A stretch of 12,732 nt of DNA, from the NCBI GenBank assembly GCA_021817645.1, contig JAKAGH010000055.1, forward strand, positions 1 to 12,732, in the 5' to 3' direction. The position numbers and the translations under genes are program-made. Shown here piece after piece: positions 1 to 6,170 of this stretch. The notes below the pieces were generated by a model, which was not told the DNA's origin, made no database searches, and saw only the letters and a program-made list of their open reading frames with translations. Source of the stretch: Deltaproteobacteria bacterium. Lineage in GTDB: Bacteria > Desulfobacterota > Desulfobaccia > Desulfobaccales > 0-14-0-80-60-11. Every line of letters starts with the position of its first letter. Positions within the stretch are counted from its first letter, which is position 1.

Positions 1-40
1 TGTGGCCCTTAGCCCCCTCCCCCAATTCCCACCCGAAACC

Positions 41-1216
41 ATGTTTCCTGAAATAGACCAAGAATTAGCGGCATTGGACGCTCAGGCCCTGCGGCGCCGC
101 CTCCAGGTGGTGGAGGAGGTGTTGCCGGGTGGTAAGGTGCGGGTGGCAGGGGAGGTGTTGTTGAACCTGTCCTCCAACGATTATCTGGGGCTGGCCCAGG
201 ACCCCCGTCTCATCGCCGCGGCCGGGGATGCCGCGGCCCGGTGGGGAACAGGCGCCGGGGCTTCCCGCCTGGTGGTGGGGCATCTGCGCCTCCATGAGGA
301 CGTGGAGACCGAACTGGCCGGATTCAAAGAGGCCGAAGCCGCAGTGCTTTTCAGCACCGGTTACATGGCCAACCTGGGAGTGATTACCGCGCTTCTGGGG
401 CAAGGCGATGTCATCTTCAGCGACCGGCTCAACCACGCCAGCATCATGGATGGCATCAAGCTCTCCGGAGCCACTCTGCACCGTTTTCCTCACCGGGATA
501 TGAATCAGCTGGAAAAGATCCTGCAGCAGACTCCGGGGCGCAAACGGCGGCTGATCATCACCGATTCCGTCTTTTCCGTGGACGGGGACCTGGCTCCCCT
601 GTGGGAACTGGTGGCTTTGAAAGAGCGTTACGGGGCCTGGCTGATGATCGATGAGGCCCACGCCACCGGCGTCCTGGGGCCGGGCGGCGCCGGGCTGGCC
701 CAGGCCTTGGGCCTGGCTGCCGGGGTGGACGTCCACATGGGCACCTTTTCCAAGGCCCTGGGTTCCCTGGGCGGGTATGTGGCCGGGGAACGGCGGCTCA
801 TCGAGTACCTGCACAACAAGGCCCGCTCCTTCATCTACACCACGGCCATGCCCCCTCCGGTCCTGGGCGCGATCCAGGCCGCGCTGAAGATTGTCCGGGA
901 AGAACCGGAAAGGAGGCTGCGCCTCCTCCAGGAGTCCGAGAAATTCCGCCGGGGCTTGCAGGACGCCGGTTTCGACACCTTGGGCAGCGAAACCCAGATC
1001 GTGCCCGTATTGGTGGGGAAAAACGAGCCCACCCTCAAATTCGCCGCGGCCCTGCGGGCCCGGGGTCTGATGGCCGTGGCCTTAAGGCCTCCCACGGTGC
1101 CCTCGGGCCGGGCCCGGGTCCGTTTCTCCCTGTCCGCGGCCCACAGCCCGGCAGACCTGGCCCAGGCCCTGAAGACCATAGTGGCCTCCGGTAAAGAGAT
1201 GGGTCTGGTGGCATGA
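41..1216 (+). CDS. bioF: 8-amino-7-oxononanoate synthase (BioF)
   Basis: PLP-dependent enzyme of the alpha-oxoamine synthase family. It condenses pimeloyl-ACP (or -CoA) with L-alanine, releasing CO2, to give 8-amino-7-oxononanoate, the first step of biotin ring assembly; cytosolic. Seen: the SSNDYLGL motif near residue 45, TGAGASRLVVG near 70, NHAS with the PLP-stacking His132, the DEAH motif with Asp204 and His207, and the Schiff-base lysine Lys238 in FSKALGSLGG. With the ATG at 41 the protein is 391 residues, and the Asp/His numbers coincide with E. coli BioF. The frame is also open from a GTG at base 2, which would add 13 proline-rich residues unlike the family, so I prefer the ATG, although neither start has a clear Shine-Dalgarno. 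The stop overlaps the bioH start by 4 bp (ATGA), implying translational coupling. Whether another gene lies upstream cannot be seen. Confidence 0.96.
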   Translation: MFPEIDQELAALDAQALRRRLQVVEEVLPGGKVRVAGEVLLNLSSNDYLGLAQDPRLIAAAGDAAARWGTGAGASRLVVGHLRLHEDVETELAGFKEAEAAVLFSTGYMANLGVITALLGQGDVIFSDRLNHASIMDGIKLSGATLHRFPHRDMNQLEKILQQTPGRKRRLIITDSVFSVDGDLAPLWELVALKERYGAWLMIDEAHATGVLGPGGAGLAQALGLAAGVDVHMGTFSKALGSLGGYVAGERRLIEYLHNKARSFIYTTAMPPPVLGAIQAALKIVREEPERRLRLLQESEKFRRGLQDAGFDTLGSETQIVPVLVGKNEPTLKFAAALRARGLMAVALRPPTVPSGRARVRFSLSAAHSPADLAQALKTIVASGKEMGLVA

Positions 1217-1944
1217 AGACCTTGATCCTCCTCCACGGCTGGGGCGCTAACGGCGCGGTTTGGGCCCGCCAGTTCCGGGCTTTTCAAAATCGCCTGCAAG
1301 TTTTGGCGCCGGATATCCCGGTTTGGGACCCGGCCTGGCTGGGGGATTATTTAGACCATTTTTCCCTGCCGGATTGTCTCCTGGTGGGATGGTCCCTGGG
1401 TGGGATGCAGCTGCTCGAGGTCCTGGCCCGGCAAACCGCTGCTCCCGGCAGTCTGGTCCTGGCGGGCGTGCCCCCGGTCTTTTGCTCCCGGCCGGACCAC
1501 CCCTGGGGGCAGCCCCCGGCCGCGGTCCGGGCCATGCGCCTGGGCCTCAAAAAAAACCCCCGGAAGGTGCTTCAGGATTTTGCCCTAACCTGCCTGGGAC
1601 CCGGGGAGGAGAATGATCAAAATGAGGTTGCCGCGTTGTTCACCGGCGGTAACGGCTCAGATTTAGCTGCGGGTCTCGATTGCTTGCTCAATCAAGACTT
1701 GCGGCCCCTGCTATCCCAATTGCCGGTGGCTCCGGTAATTATCCAGGGGGATCAAGACCGCATCGTCTCCCCGGAGCAAGCCCGGTTCCTCCAGGAACAC
1801 CTCCCGGGCTCCAGCCTACGCCTCCTGCCGGGGGCAGGCCATATGCCCTTCGTCACCCAAGCAGAGATATTCAACGGGATATTGGCCGGGATCATCGGGG
1901 AAAAAGCCCCGAGATCAGTAATCAGTAAAAATTACGAGGATTGA
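1213..1944 (+). CDS. bioH: Pimeloyl-ACP methyl ester esterase (BioH-type alpha/beta hydrolase)
   Basis: Alpha/beta hydrolase of 243 residues. In the BioC-BioH route it removes the methyl group from pimeloyl-ACP methyl ester, ending chain elongation so that BioF can use the product. Seen: the oxyanion-hole segment LLHGWGANGAVW at residues 6-17, as in BioH; nucleophile elbow GWSLGG with Ser61; GDQDRIVS with Asp182; and PGAGHMPF with His210, completing the triad. Its position between bioF (ATGA overlap) and bioC supports BioH rather than a generic hydrolase. BioG or another esterase type is less likely because the HGWG and GWSLGG motifs match BioH. Oddity: the last ~10 residues (RSVISKNYED) are encoded by two GATCAGT-type heptamer units that recur upstream of rtcB, so the tail looks repeat-derived rather than conserved. 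Confidence 0.88.
   Translation: MKTLILLHGWGANGAVWARQFRAFQNRLQVLAPDIPVWDPAWLGDYLDHFSLPDCLLVGWSLGGMQLLEVLARQTAAPGSLVLAGVPPVFCSRPDHPWGQPPAAVRAMRLGLKKNPRKVLQDFALTCLGPGEENDQNEVAALFTGGNGSDLAAGLDCLLNQDLRPLLSQLPVAPVIIQGDQDRIVSPEQARFLQEHLPGSSLRLLPGAGHMPFVTQAEIFNGILAGIIGEKAPRSVISKNYED
1913..1926 (+). repeat. Two heptamer units (GATCAGT AATCAGT) in the bioH 3' end
   Basis: The 14-mer GATCAGTAATCAGT is found exactly at 6098-6111 and, as its reverse complement, at 6145-6158. Here it lies inside the bioH reading frame and encodes part of the C-terminal tail, about 20 bp before the stop. It looks like a member of the heptanucleotide repeat family that flanks rtcB. Confidence 0.7.
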
Positions 1945-1947
1945 AGA

Positions 1948-2799
1948 ATGGATCGGGAGCTCGTAGGGCGGGCATCCCCGCCCGCCCCTGGAATTGCCAC
2001 ACCAGCCATGGATATTAAGCAGAGCATCAGACGCAATTTTGCCCGCCGCGCGGACTCTTATGACCGGCATGCGGGCGTGCAGCGCCTGATGGCCCGGGAA
2101 CTGCTGGACCGGGTGCAGGAGGAGTTGACCTTATCCCGGCGCATCCTGGAGGTGGGCTGCGGCACCGGTTATCTCACCGCCTCGCTCCGCCAGGGCCATC
2201 CCGGCAGCGAGCTGGTGGCCCTGGATCTGGACGCGGCCTTAATCGCCCAGGCCCGCCGCCGCCTGGGGCCAGACTCCCAGGTGTCCTGGCTGGTGGCGGA
2301 TGGCGAATTCTTCAGCCAGGGCGACTTCGACCTGATCATTTCCAACGCGGTGTTTCAATGGTTTACTAATCCCCGGGAAGCTCTCCAGGCCTATTTCCAG
2401 GCCCTGAGCCCCCGAGGCTGCCTCGCCTTTGCCACTCTGGGCCCCCAGACCTTCGGCGAACTGGACGCCTCCTTACGCCAGGCTGCGGCCGCAATGAATC
2501 TCCAGACAGTGCCGGAGATCCCGGCCCGGGGATTTCTAAATTCTCAGGATTGGGAAGACCTCTTGTCTCGGGCCGGCTTCTCCCCGATCCAGATGAGCCG
2601 ACAGATTTTCACCGCCAACTTCCCCACCGTGCCCGAGTTTCTCCGGGCCCTCAAGGCCATGGGGGCTACGAACCCCAAGCCCCGGCCTTTTTCCCCCCGC
2701 CTGCTCAACGCCTTGATCCAGGCCTATGATGCCCGGTTCCGGACCAACGGCAGCGTGCCCGCCACTTATGAAATCATCTGGGCCGTAGCCCGGAAGTAG
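1948..2799 (+). CDS. bioC: Malonyl-ACP O-methyltransferase (BioC)
   Basis: SAM-dependent class I methyltransferase that methylates the free carboxyl of malonyl-ACP, so that fatty acid synthase can extend it to pimeloyl-ACP methyl ester. Seen: motif I ILEVGCGTGYLT at residues 66-77, the acidic loop LDLD at 92-95, and the BioC-like signature LIISNAVFQWF at 129-139. Homology to BioC begins at the internal ATG at 2008 (MDIKQSIRRNFARRADSYDRH matches the family N-terminus in style, including the FxRxAxxYxxHA pattern). The ATG at 1948 is chosen because it has a GAGGA Shine-Dalgarno (1936-1940) 7 bp upstream, while 2008 has none. The 20 extra residues are encoded by a GC-rich palindromic repeat. If translation actually starts at 2008, the protein is 263 residues. 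The gene follows bioH by 3 bp and ends the biotin cluster. Confidence 0.9.
   Translation: MDRELVGRASPPAPGIATPAMDIKQSIRRNFARRADSYDRHAGVQRLMARELLDRVQEELTLSRRILEVGCGTGYLTASLRQGHPGSELVALDLDAALIAQARRRLGPDSQVSWLVADGEFFSQGDFDLIISNAVFQWFTNPREALQAYFQALSPRGCLAFATLGPQTFGELDASLRQAAAAMNLQTVPEIPARGFLNSQDWEDLLSRAGFSPIQMSRQIFTANFPTVPEFLRALKAMGATNPKPRPFSPRLLNALIQAYDARFRTNGSVPATYEIIWAVARK
1963..1998 (+). repeat. GC-rich palindromic repeat inside the bioC 5' end
   Basis: Perfect 8-bp inverted repeat GGGCGGGC (1966-1973) / GCCCGCCC (1980-1987) around a 6-nt loop. The adjoining 1982-1998 is, on the minus strand, GGCAATTCCAGGGGCGG, which matches 5504-5520 in 16 of 17 positions. This identifies it as a dispersed repeat rather than ordinary coding sequence. 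It lies between the Shine-Dalgarno/ATG at 1948 and the family-consensus BioC start at 2008. Confidence 0.7.
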
Positions 2800-2852
2800 G
2801 TTTTTTGCTGTCTTTCCCCAATTTTTTCTTCCCCCCGCCTGACGTTTTTCTC

Positions 2853-2884
2853 TTGGCAAAATCTGGAAATATGTTAATTATAAA
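2853..2884 (+). promoter_or_regulatory. Possible promoter of iorAB
   Basis: The 117-bp gap before iorA is AT-rich compared with the rest of the window. It contains TTGGCA (2853-2858; one mismatch to the sigma70 -35) and TATAAA (2879-2884; one mismatch to the -10). The spacing is 20 bp, longer than the usual 16-18, so this is only a weak call. A separate promoter here is plausible because gene function changes from biotin synthesis to 2-oxoacid oxidation. Confidence 0.3.
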
Positions 2885-2916
2885 AGGTTTTACACCATAG
2901 ATTGGGATAACTATCC

Positions 2917-4785
2917 ATGTCTGAATTGCTTACAGGTCAACCGGGTGAAACGCGGTTATTCTTAGGAAATGAAGCCATTGTCAGGGGCGCGCTGGAGGCT
3001 GGGGTGGCCCTGGTCACCACCTACCCCGGCACCCCGGCTTCCGAGATCGGCGACCGTTGCTACGAAATCTCCCGGCAGACGGACCTCTATTTCGAATATT
3101 CGGTAAATGAAAAAGTGGCCCTGGAAGTGGCCGCGGGCGCCGCGGCCTCCGGCTGGCGGGCGCTGTGCGCCATGAAGCACGTGGGCCTCAACGTGGCTGC
3201 GGACACTCTCATGACCCTGGCCTATGTGGGCGTCAAGGCCGGGATGGTCATCGTCAGCGCCGACGATCCCTCCTTGTTCTCCAGCCAGAACGAGCAGGAC
3301 AACCGCTACTACGCCAAGCTGGCGGGCCTGCCCATGCTGGAGCCGTCCTCCCCCCAGGAGGCCAAGGAGATGGCCCGGGCCGCGTTCGCCCTTTCCGAGG
3401 AGCTGCATCTGCCGGTGCTGCTCCGTACCACCACCCGCATCAACCATACCCGGGGCGCAGTAACCTTAAGAGAACTGGCCTCTCGTCCCGGCCCCGGCGT
3501 CTTTGTCAAAGAACCATTCCAGAAAGTGATGGTCCCCGCCGTGGCCCGCCTGGCCCACGCCCGGCTGCTGGAGGCCCAGGCCCGGGCCGCGGGCCTGGCC
3601 GAAGATTCTCTGTTTAACAAGGTTTACGGTAAAGGGACCTGGGGTATCGTCACCAGCGGCGTCAGCGCCGATTATGTGGAGGACGCGGTGGCCGAACTGG
3701 GGCTGGAGGACCGGGTGCAGGTCCTGAAATTGGGCTTTACCCACCCCCTGCCGGCCAACCTCATCCTCAAATTTCTGGCCCCCCTGGAACGGGTGCTGGT
3801 GGTGGAGGAACTGGAGCCGTACCTGGAAGAAGGCATCCGGGCCATTGCCCAGGCCCAGGGATTGACCCTGTCCATCCAGGGGAAAAGCAAGGCCCTGTTT
3901 TCCCGCCTCTATGAGTACCACCCGGCCCTGGTGCGCCAGGTCACGGCCCGCTATTTCGGCCTGCCCGGGAAAGCCGCGGAGCCCGCGGACCCGCAGAGAA
4001 TTCTGGGGGAACCCCTGCCGGACCGGCCCCCCAACCTCTGTCCCGGCTGCCCCCACCGGGCCATGTATTATTCCGTGAAAATGGCCCTTAAAGACTTGGG
4101 CGTGGAGGGAATATTTCCCACGGACATCGGCTGCTACACCCTGGGGCTGCTGCCGCCGCTGTCCATGGCCGACTTTCTCATTTGCATGGGCTCCAGCGTC
4201 AATACCGCCGCGGGCATCTCCAAAGCCACCGGGCAGAAGGTGGTGGCCTTTATCGGCGATTCCACTTTTTTCCATTCCGGGCTGCCGGGCCTGGTCAATG
4301 CGGTGCACCAGGGCCATGATTTTCTCCTGGTCATCCTGGACAACGGCACCACGGCCATGACCGGCCATCAACCACACCCGGGAGTTACCCTCACTCCTCC
4401 CGGATACCCCTGTGAACACGTGCCCCTGAAGCGGGTGGTCCAGGCTTTGGGCGTGGAACAGCTCTGGGTGGTCAAGCCCTTTAAATATCAGGAGGCCCTG
4501 GCGGCCACCAAAGAGGCGGTAAGCGCCACGGGGGTGCGGGTGCTAATTTCCCAGGCCCCCTGCCACCTGCACGTGCATCGGCTCAAAGGCCGCCAACCCC
4601 GGGCTCGCTTCCGCATCACCGACAAGTGCCAGGACTGCCGCCACTGCCTGGATTACTTCGGCTGCCCGGCCATGCAGCTGAACCAGGGGCCGGAAGGGGG
4701 CCGTATGCTCATCGACACCGACCTCTGCTCCGGCTGCGCCTTCTGCGTTCAATGGTGCGAGGCCATCAGGCCGGTGAAGAATTAA
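2917..4785 (+). CDS. iorA: Indolepyruvate ferredoxin oxidoreductase, alpha subunit (IorA)
   Basis: Large subunit (622 residues, usual length) of the TPP-dependent enzyme that oxidatively decarboxylates indolepyruvate and other aryl 2-oxo acids to aryl-acyl-CoA, passing electrons to ferredoxin. It serves anaerobic aromatic amino acid metabolism, in either direction. Seen: N-terminal pyrimidine-binding domain with FLGNEAIVRGALEAG and the YPGTPASEIGD motif (residues 15-46); middle CPGCPH at 375-380; TPP/Mg-binding segment starting GDS (447-449) and ending at Asn476 in ILDNGTTAMTGHQ; and two C-terminal 4Fe-4S motifs, Cys571/574/577/583 and Cys604/607/610/614. In the second motif the residue after the last Cys is Glu, where ferredoxins usually have Pro. 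The start has no strong Shine-Dalgarno. iorB follows after 25 bp, so the two subunits are probably co-expressed. No separate phenylacetate-CoA ligase is visible. Confidence 0.95.
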   Translation: MSELLTGQPGETRLFLGNEAIVRGALEAGVALVTTYPGTPASEIGDRCYEISRQTDLYFEYSVNEKVALEVAAGAAASGWRALCAMKHVGLNVAADTLMTLAYVGVKAGMVIVSADDPSLFSSQNEQDNRYYAKLAGLPMLEPSSPQEAKEMARAAFALSEELHLPVLLRTTTRINHTRGAVTLRELASRPGPGVFVKEPFQKVMVPAVARLAHARLLEAQARAAGLAEDSLFNKVYGKGTWGIVTSGVSADYVEDAVAELGLEDRVQVLKLGFTHPLPANLILKFLAPLERVLVVEELEPYLEEGIRAIAQAQGLTLSIQGKSKALFSRLYEYHPALVRQVTARYFGLPGKAAEPADPQRILGEPLPDRPPNLCPGCPHRAMYYSVKMALKDLGVEGIFPTDIGCYTLGLLPPLSMADFLICMGSSVNTAAGISKATGQKVVAFIGDSTFFHSGLPGLVNAVHQGHDFLLVILDNGTTAMTGHQPHPGVTLTPPGYPCEHVPLKRVVQALGVEQLWVVKPFKYQEALAATKEAVSATGVRVLISQAPCHLHVHRLKGRQPRARFRITDKCQDCRHCLDYFGCPAMQLNQGPEGGRMLIDTDLCSGCAFCVQWCEAIRPVKN

Positions 4786-4810
4786 ATTCTTTTTATATGA
4801 GTGCCGAATA

Positions 4811-5479
4811 ATGAACTTCACCGAAAACCGAAAACCGAAAACCGAAGACCCCAAGATCAGGCTGCGCATCTTTCTCACCGGCGTCGGCGGCCAGGGCACC
4901 TTGCTCGCCAGCCGGGTGCTGGGGGAGGCGGCCCTGGAGGCCGGGTTCTCACCTCTGGTGAGCGAAACCCACGGCATGGCCCAGCGGGGGGGCATTGTGG
5001 TCTCCACCGTGGTCCTGGGGGAGGTGAAAAGCCCCATCATTTCCCCGGGGGAAGCGGACGTGCTCCTGGGTTTCGAGGCCCTGGAGGCCTTCAGGGCCTT
5101 AAATTATTGCCACGCCAAAAGCCTGGTGATCGCCAACACCGCGGCCATCCCGCCTTACCCGGTGGCCACCGGCCAGGCCAAGTACCCCGGGGTGGGGCGC
5201 ATAATGCAGCTGTTGGCGGAGCAGGTGGGCGGTCTTTTGGCCTTTGACGCCGGGGACCGGGCCCGCCGGGCCGGCAGCCCCCTGGCGGTGAATATGGTCC
5301 TGCTGGGAGCCCTGGCCGCCAGCGCTTCCTTGCCGTTCAGCGATGAGGACCTGCGGCAGATCCTGCGCACCCGCACCAACCCCAAATTTCTGGAGGCCAA
5401 CCTGCTGGCGTTCCAATCCGGGGTGGACGCGGCCCAGGCCGCAAAAAATTGGCTAAAAAAGCCCGGGACCTGGCATTGA
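4811..5479 (+). CDS. iorB: Indolepyruvate ferredoxin oxidoreductase, beta subunit (IorB)
   Basis: Small (gamma-domain type) subunit that pairs with IorA. Seen: TGVGGQGTLLASRVLGEAAL at residues 23-42, a glycine-rich motif typical of 2-oxoacid:ferredoxin oxidoreductase gamma domains, and ETHGMAQRGG at 52-61, typical of IorB. At 222 residues it is slightly longer than many homologues. The first ~15 residues (rich in Lys, Glu, Pro and Asn) are encoded by a 7-bp tandem repeat and look non-conserved. ATG 4811 is the only standard ATG/GTG/TTG start in this frame before the glycine-rich motif. It overlaps the stop of a four-codon ORF (ATG 4797, M-S-A-E, stop TAA 4809-4811). A GTG at 4801 opens another frame through the repeat. 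There is no strong Shine-Dalgarno. Expression may depend on repeat copy number (see findings). Confidence 0.93.
   Translation: MNFTENRKPKTEDPKIRLRIFLTGVGGQGTLLASRVLGEAALEAGFSPLVSETHGMAQRGGIVVSTVVLGEVKSPIISPGEADVLLGFEALEAFRALNYCHAKSLVIANTAAIPPYPVATGQAKYPGVGRIMQLLAEQVGGLLAFDAGDRARRAGSPLAVNMVLLGALAASASLPFSDEDLRQILRTRTNPKFLEANLLAFQSGVDAAQAAKNWLKKPGTWH
4821..4848 (+). repeat. Heptanucleotide tandem repeat, CCGAAAA x3 plus CCGAAGA
   Basis: Four consecutive 7-bp units begin 10 bp downstream of the iorB ATG: three identical CCGAAAA units and one variant CCGAAGA. The unit length is not a multiple of three, so changing the copy number by one shifts the iorB frame. The unit resembles the short tandem heptamer (STRR-type) repeats known from cyanobacteria in unit length only, not in sequence. 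Confidence 0.8.
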
Positions 5480-5503
5480 GGCCGTAGCGTTATTAACTTA
5501 AAT

Positions 5504-5587
5504 GGCAATTGCAGGGGCGGCCCCCAAGGCGGACTCATGTGCCCCCCTGGGGGCGGGTAAACCAATGGGTGCCCCCCCGGCGACAGG
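5504..5587. repeat. Degenerate GC-rich intergenic repeat between iorB and archease
   Basis: Most of the 144-bp gap after iorB is G/C-tract sequence unlike coding DNA. Its left end (5504-5520) matches the bioC-start repeat in opposite orientation at 16 of 17 positions. It also contains a short hairpin with arms GCCCC and GGGGC around 5541-5554, and CCCCC/GGGGG runs that could pair in several ways. No ORF or clear terminator is seen. Boundaries are approximate. Confidence 0.5.
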
Positions 5588-5623
5588 AGTGTTAGGAAAA
5601 TCTCCGGCTAGATAATTTGGGGC

Positions 5624-6070
5624 ATGAAACCGGCTGCTTCCCGAAGAAAGCGGAAAGAAAAATATCGCCAAATAGCGCACACCGCCGACCTGGGCTTGCG
5701 CATCTGGGGAGATAGCCGGGAGGAGCTCTTTGAAAACGCGGGCGCGGCGCTCACCGCGGTTCTCACGGACCGGCGGCGGCTGCGGCGGCAAAAAACCGCA
5801 GAAATTTTACTCGTTGCCCCCGATCTGGAAGCCCTCCTGGTTGCGTGGCTGAATTACCTGCTTTATCTTTATGACGTAGACGCCTTCTTGGGGCGGGAAT
5901 TCAAGGTTTTGGAGTTAACCCCCCAGCGTCTGGCGGCCCGGGCCCGGGGGGAAACTTATGACCCCGACAGGCACGTAAGCCGGACCGCGGTCAAGGCCGC
6001 CACTTATCACCATTTGGAAATAGCGAAGCGAAATGGCCGCTGGCAGGCCACGGTCATCTTGGATTTATAA
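5624..6070 (+). CDS. Archease (RtcB-activating protein)
   Basis: Archease family protein of 148 residues. Archease speeds RtcB ligase by promoting its guanylylation and allows multiple turnover and other NTPs; this role is established in archaea and eukaryotes, and bacterial pairs are common. Seen: IAHTADLGLRIWGDSREELF at residues 17-36, with Asp22 at the metal-site position; DLEALLVAWLNYLLYLYDVD near 67-86; KAATYHHLEI at 124-133; and the terminal VILDL with Asp147, the second metal-site acid. The first ~13 residues are basic (SRRKRKEK) and precede the conserved domain. ATG 5624 is the start used; only a weak GGGG lies just upstream. It directly precedes rtcB (100-bp gap filled by an inverted repeat), and this pairing supports the assignment strongly. 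Confidence 0.92.
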   Translation: MKPAASRRKRKEKYRQIAHTADLGLRIWGDSREELFENAGAALTAVLTDRRRLRRQKTAEILLVAPDLEALLVAWLNYLLYLYDVDAFLGREFKVLELTPQRLAARARGETYDPDRHVSRTAVKAATYHHLEIAKRNGRWQATVILDL

Positions 6071-6083
6071 AGGGGTTTTTGGT

Positions 6084-6162
6084 GACCAGTGATCAGTGAT
6101 CAGTAATCAGTGACCAGTGGAAAAAACCGTTATGATTGCTGATCACTGATTACTGATCACTG
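6084..6162. repeat. Heptamer tandem array folded into a long inverted repeat before rtcB
   Basis: Five tandem 7-bp units (GACCAGT, GATCAGT, GATCAGT, AATCAGT, GACCAGT) run from 6084 to 6118. After a spacer the same family returns inverted. The arms 6094-6117 and 6139-6162 are complementary over 24 bp with one mismatch, with a 21-nt loop that includes an A6 run. The 3' arm ends 8 bp before the rtcB ATG (6171) and contains the alternative GTG at 6162. There is no T-tract after the stem, so it is not a classical terminator. Confidence 0.85.
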
Positions 6163-6170
6163 TGTCTGAC

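Noticed and set aside
65..814. Minus-strand open frame of 249 codons opposite bioF
   Set aside because: It is a shadow of bioF, whose catalytic residues are intact; the antisense product has low-complexity composition and no recognisable domain.
2778..2806. Possible intrinsic terminator at the bioC end (6-bp stem, then T6)
   Set aside because: The stem CTGGGC/GCCCGG includes a G-T pair and the T-run starts 7 nt after the stem; the stem also overlaps coding sequence. Not convincing.
2853..2868. Sigma54 (-24/-12) promoter before iorA
   Set aside because: TTGGCA is present but the required GC-containing -12 element at the proper spacing is missing.
3466..4419. Long open frame on the minus strand (317 codons) opposite iorA
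   Set aside because: It lies entirely against a clear IorA reading frame, its protein is Gly/Gln/His-rich without family motifs, and GC-rich codon usage explains such antisense openness.
6084..6162. CRISPR-like array
   Set aside because: Units are only 7 bp with no unique spacers, and the second half is an inverted copy; no cas genes are present.
6162..6170. GTG 6162 as rtcB start
   Set aside because: It lies inside the inverted repeat arm and has no ribosome binding site; ATG 6171 puts the catalytic residues closer to the family numbering.
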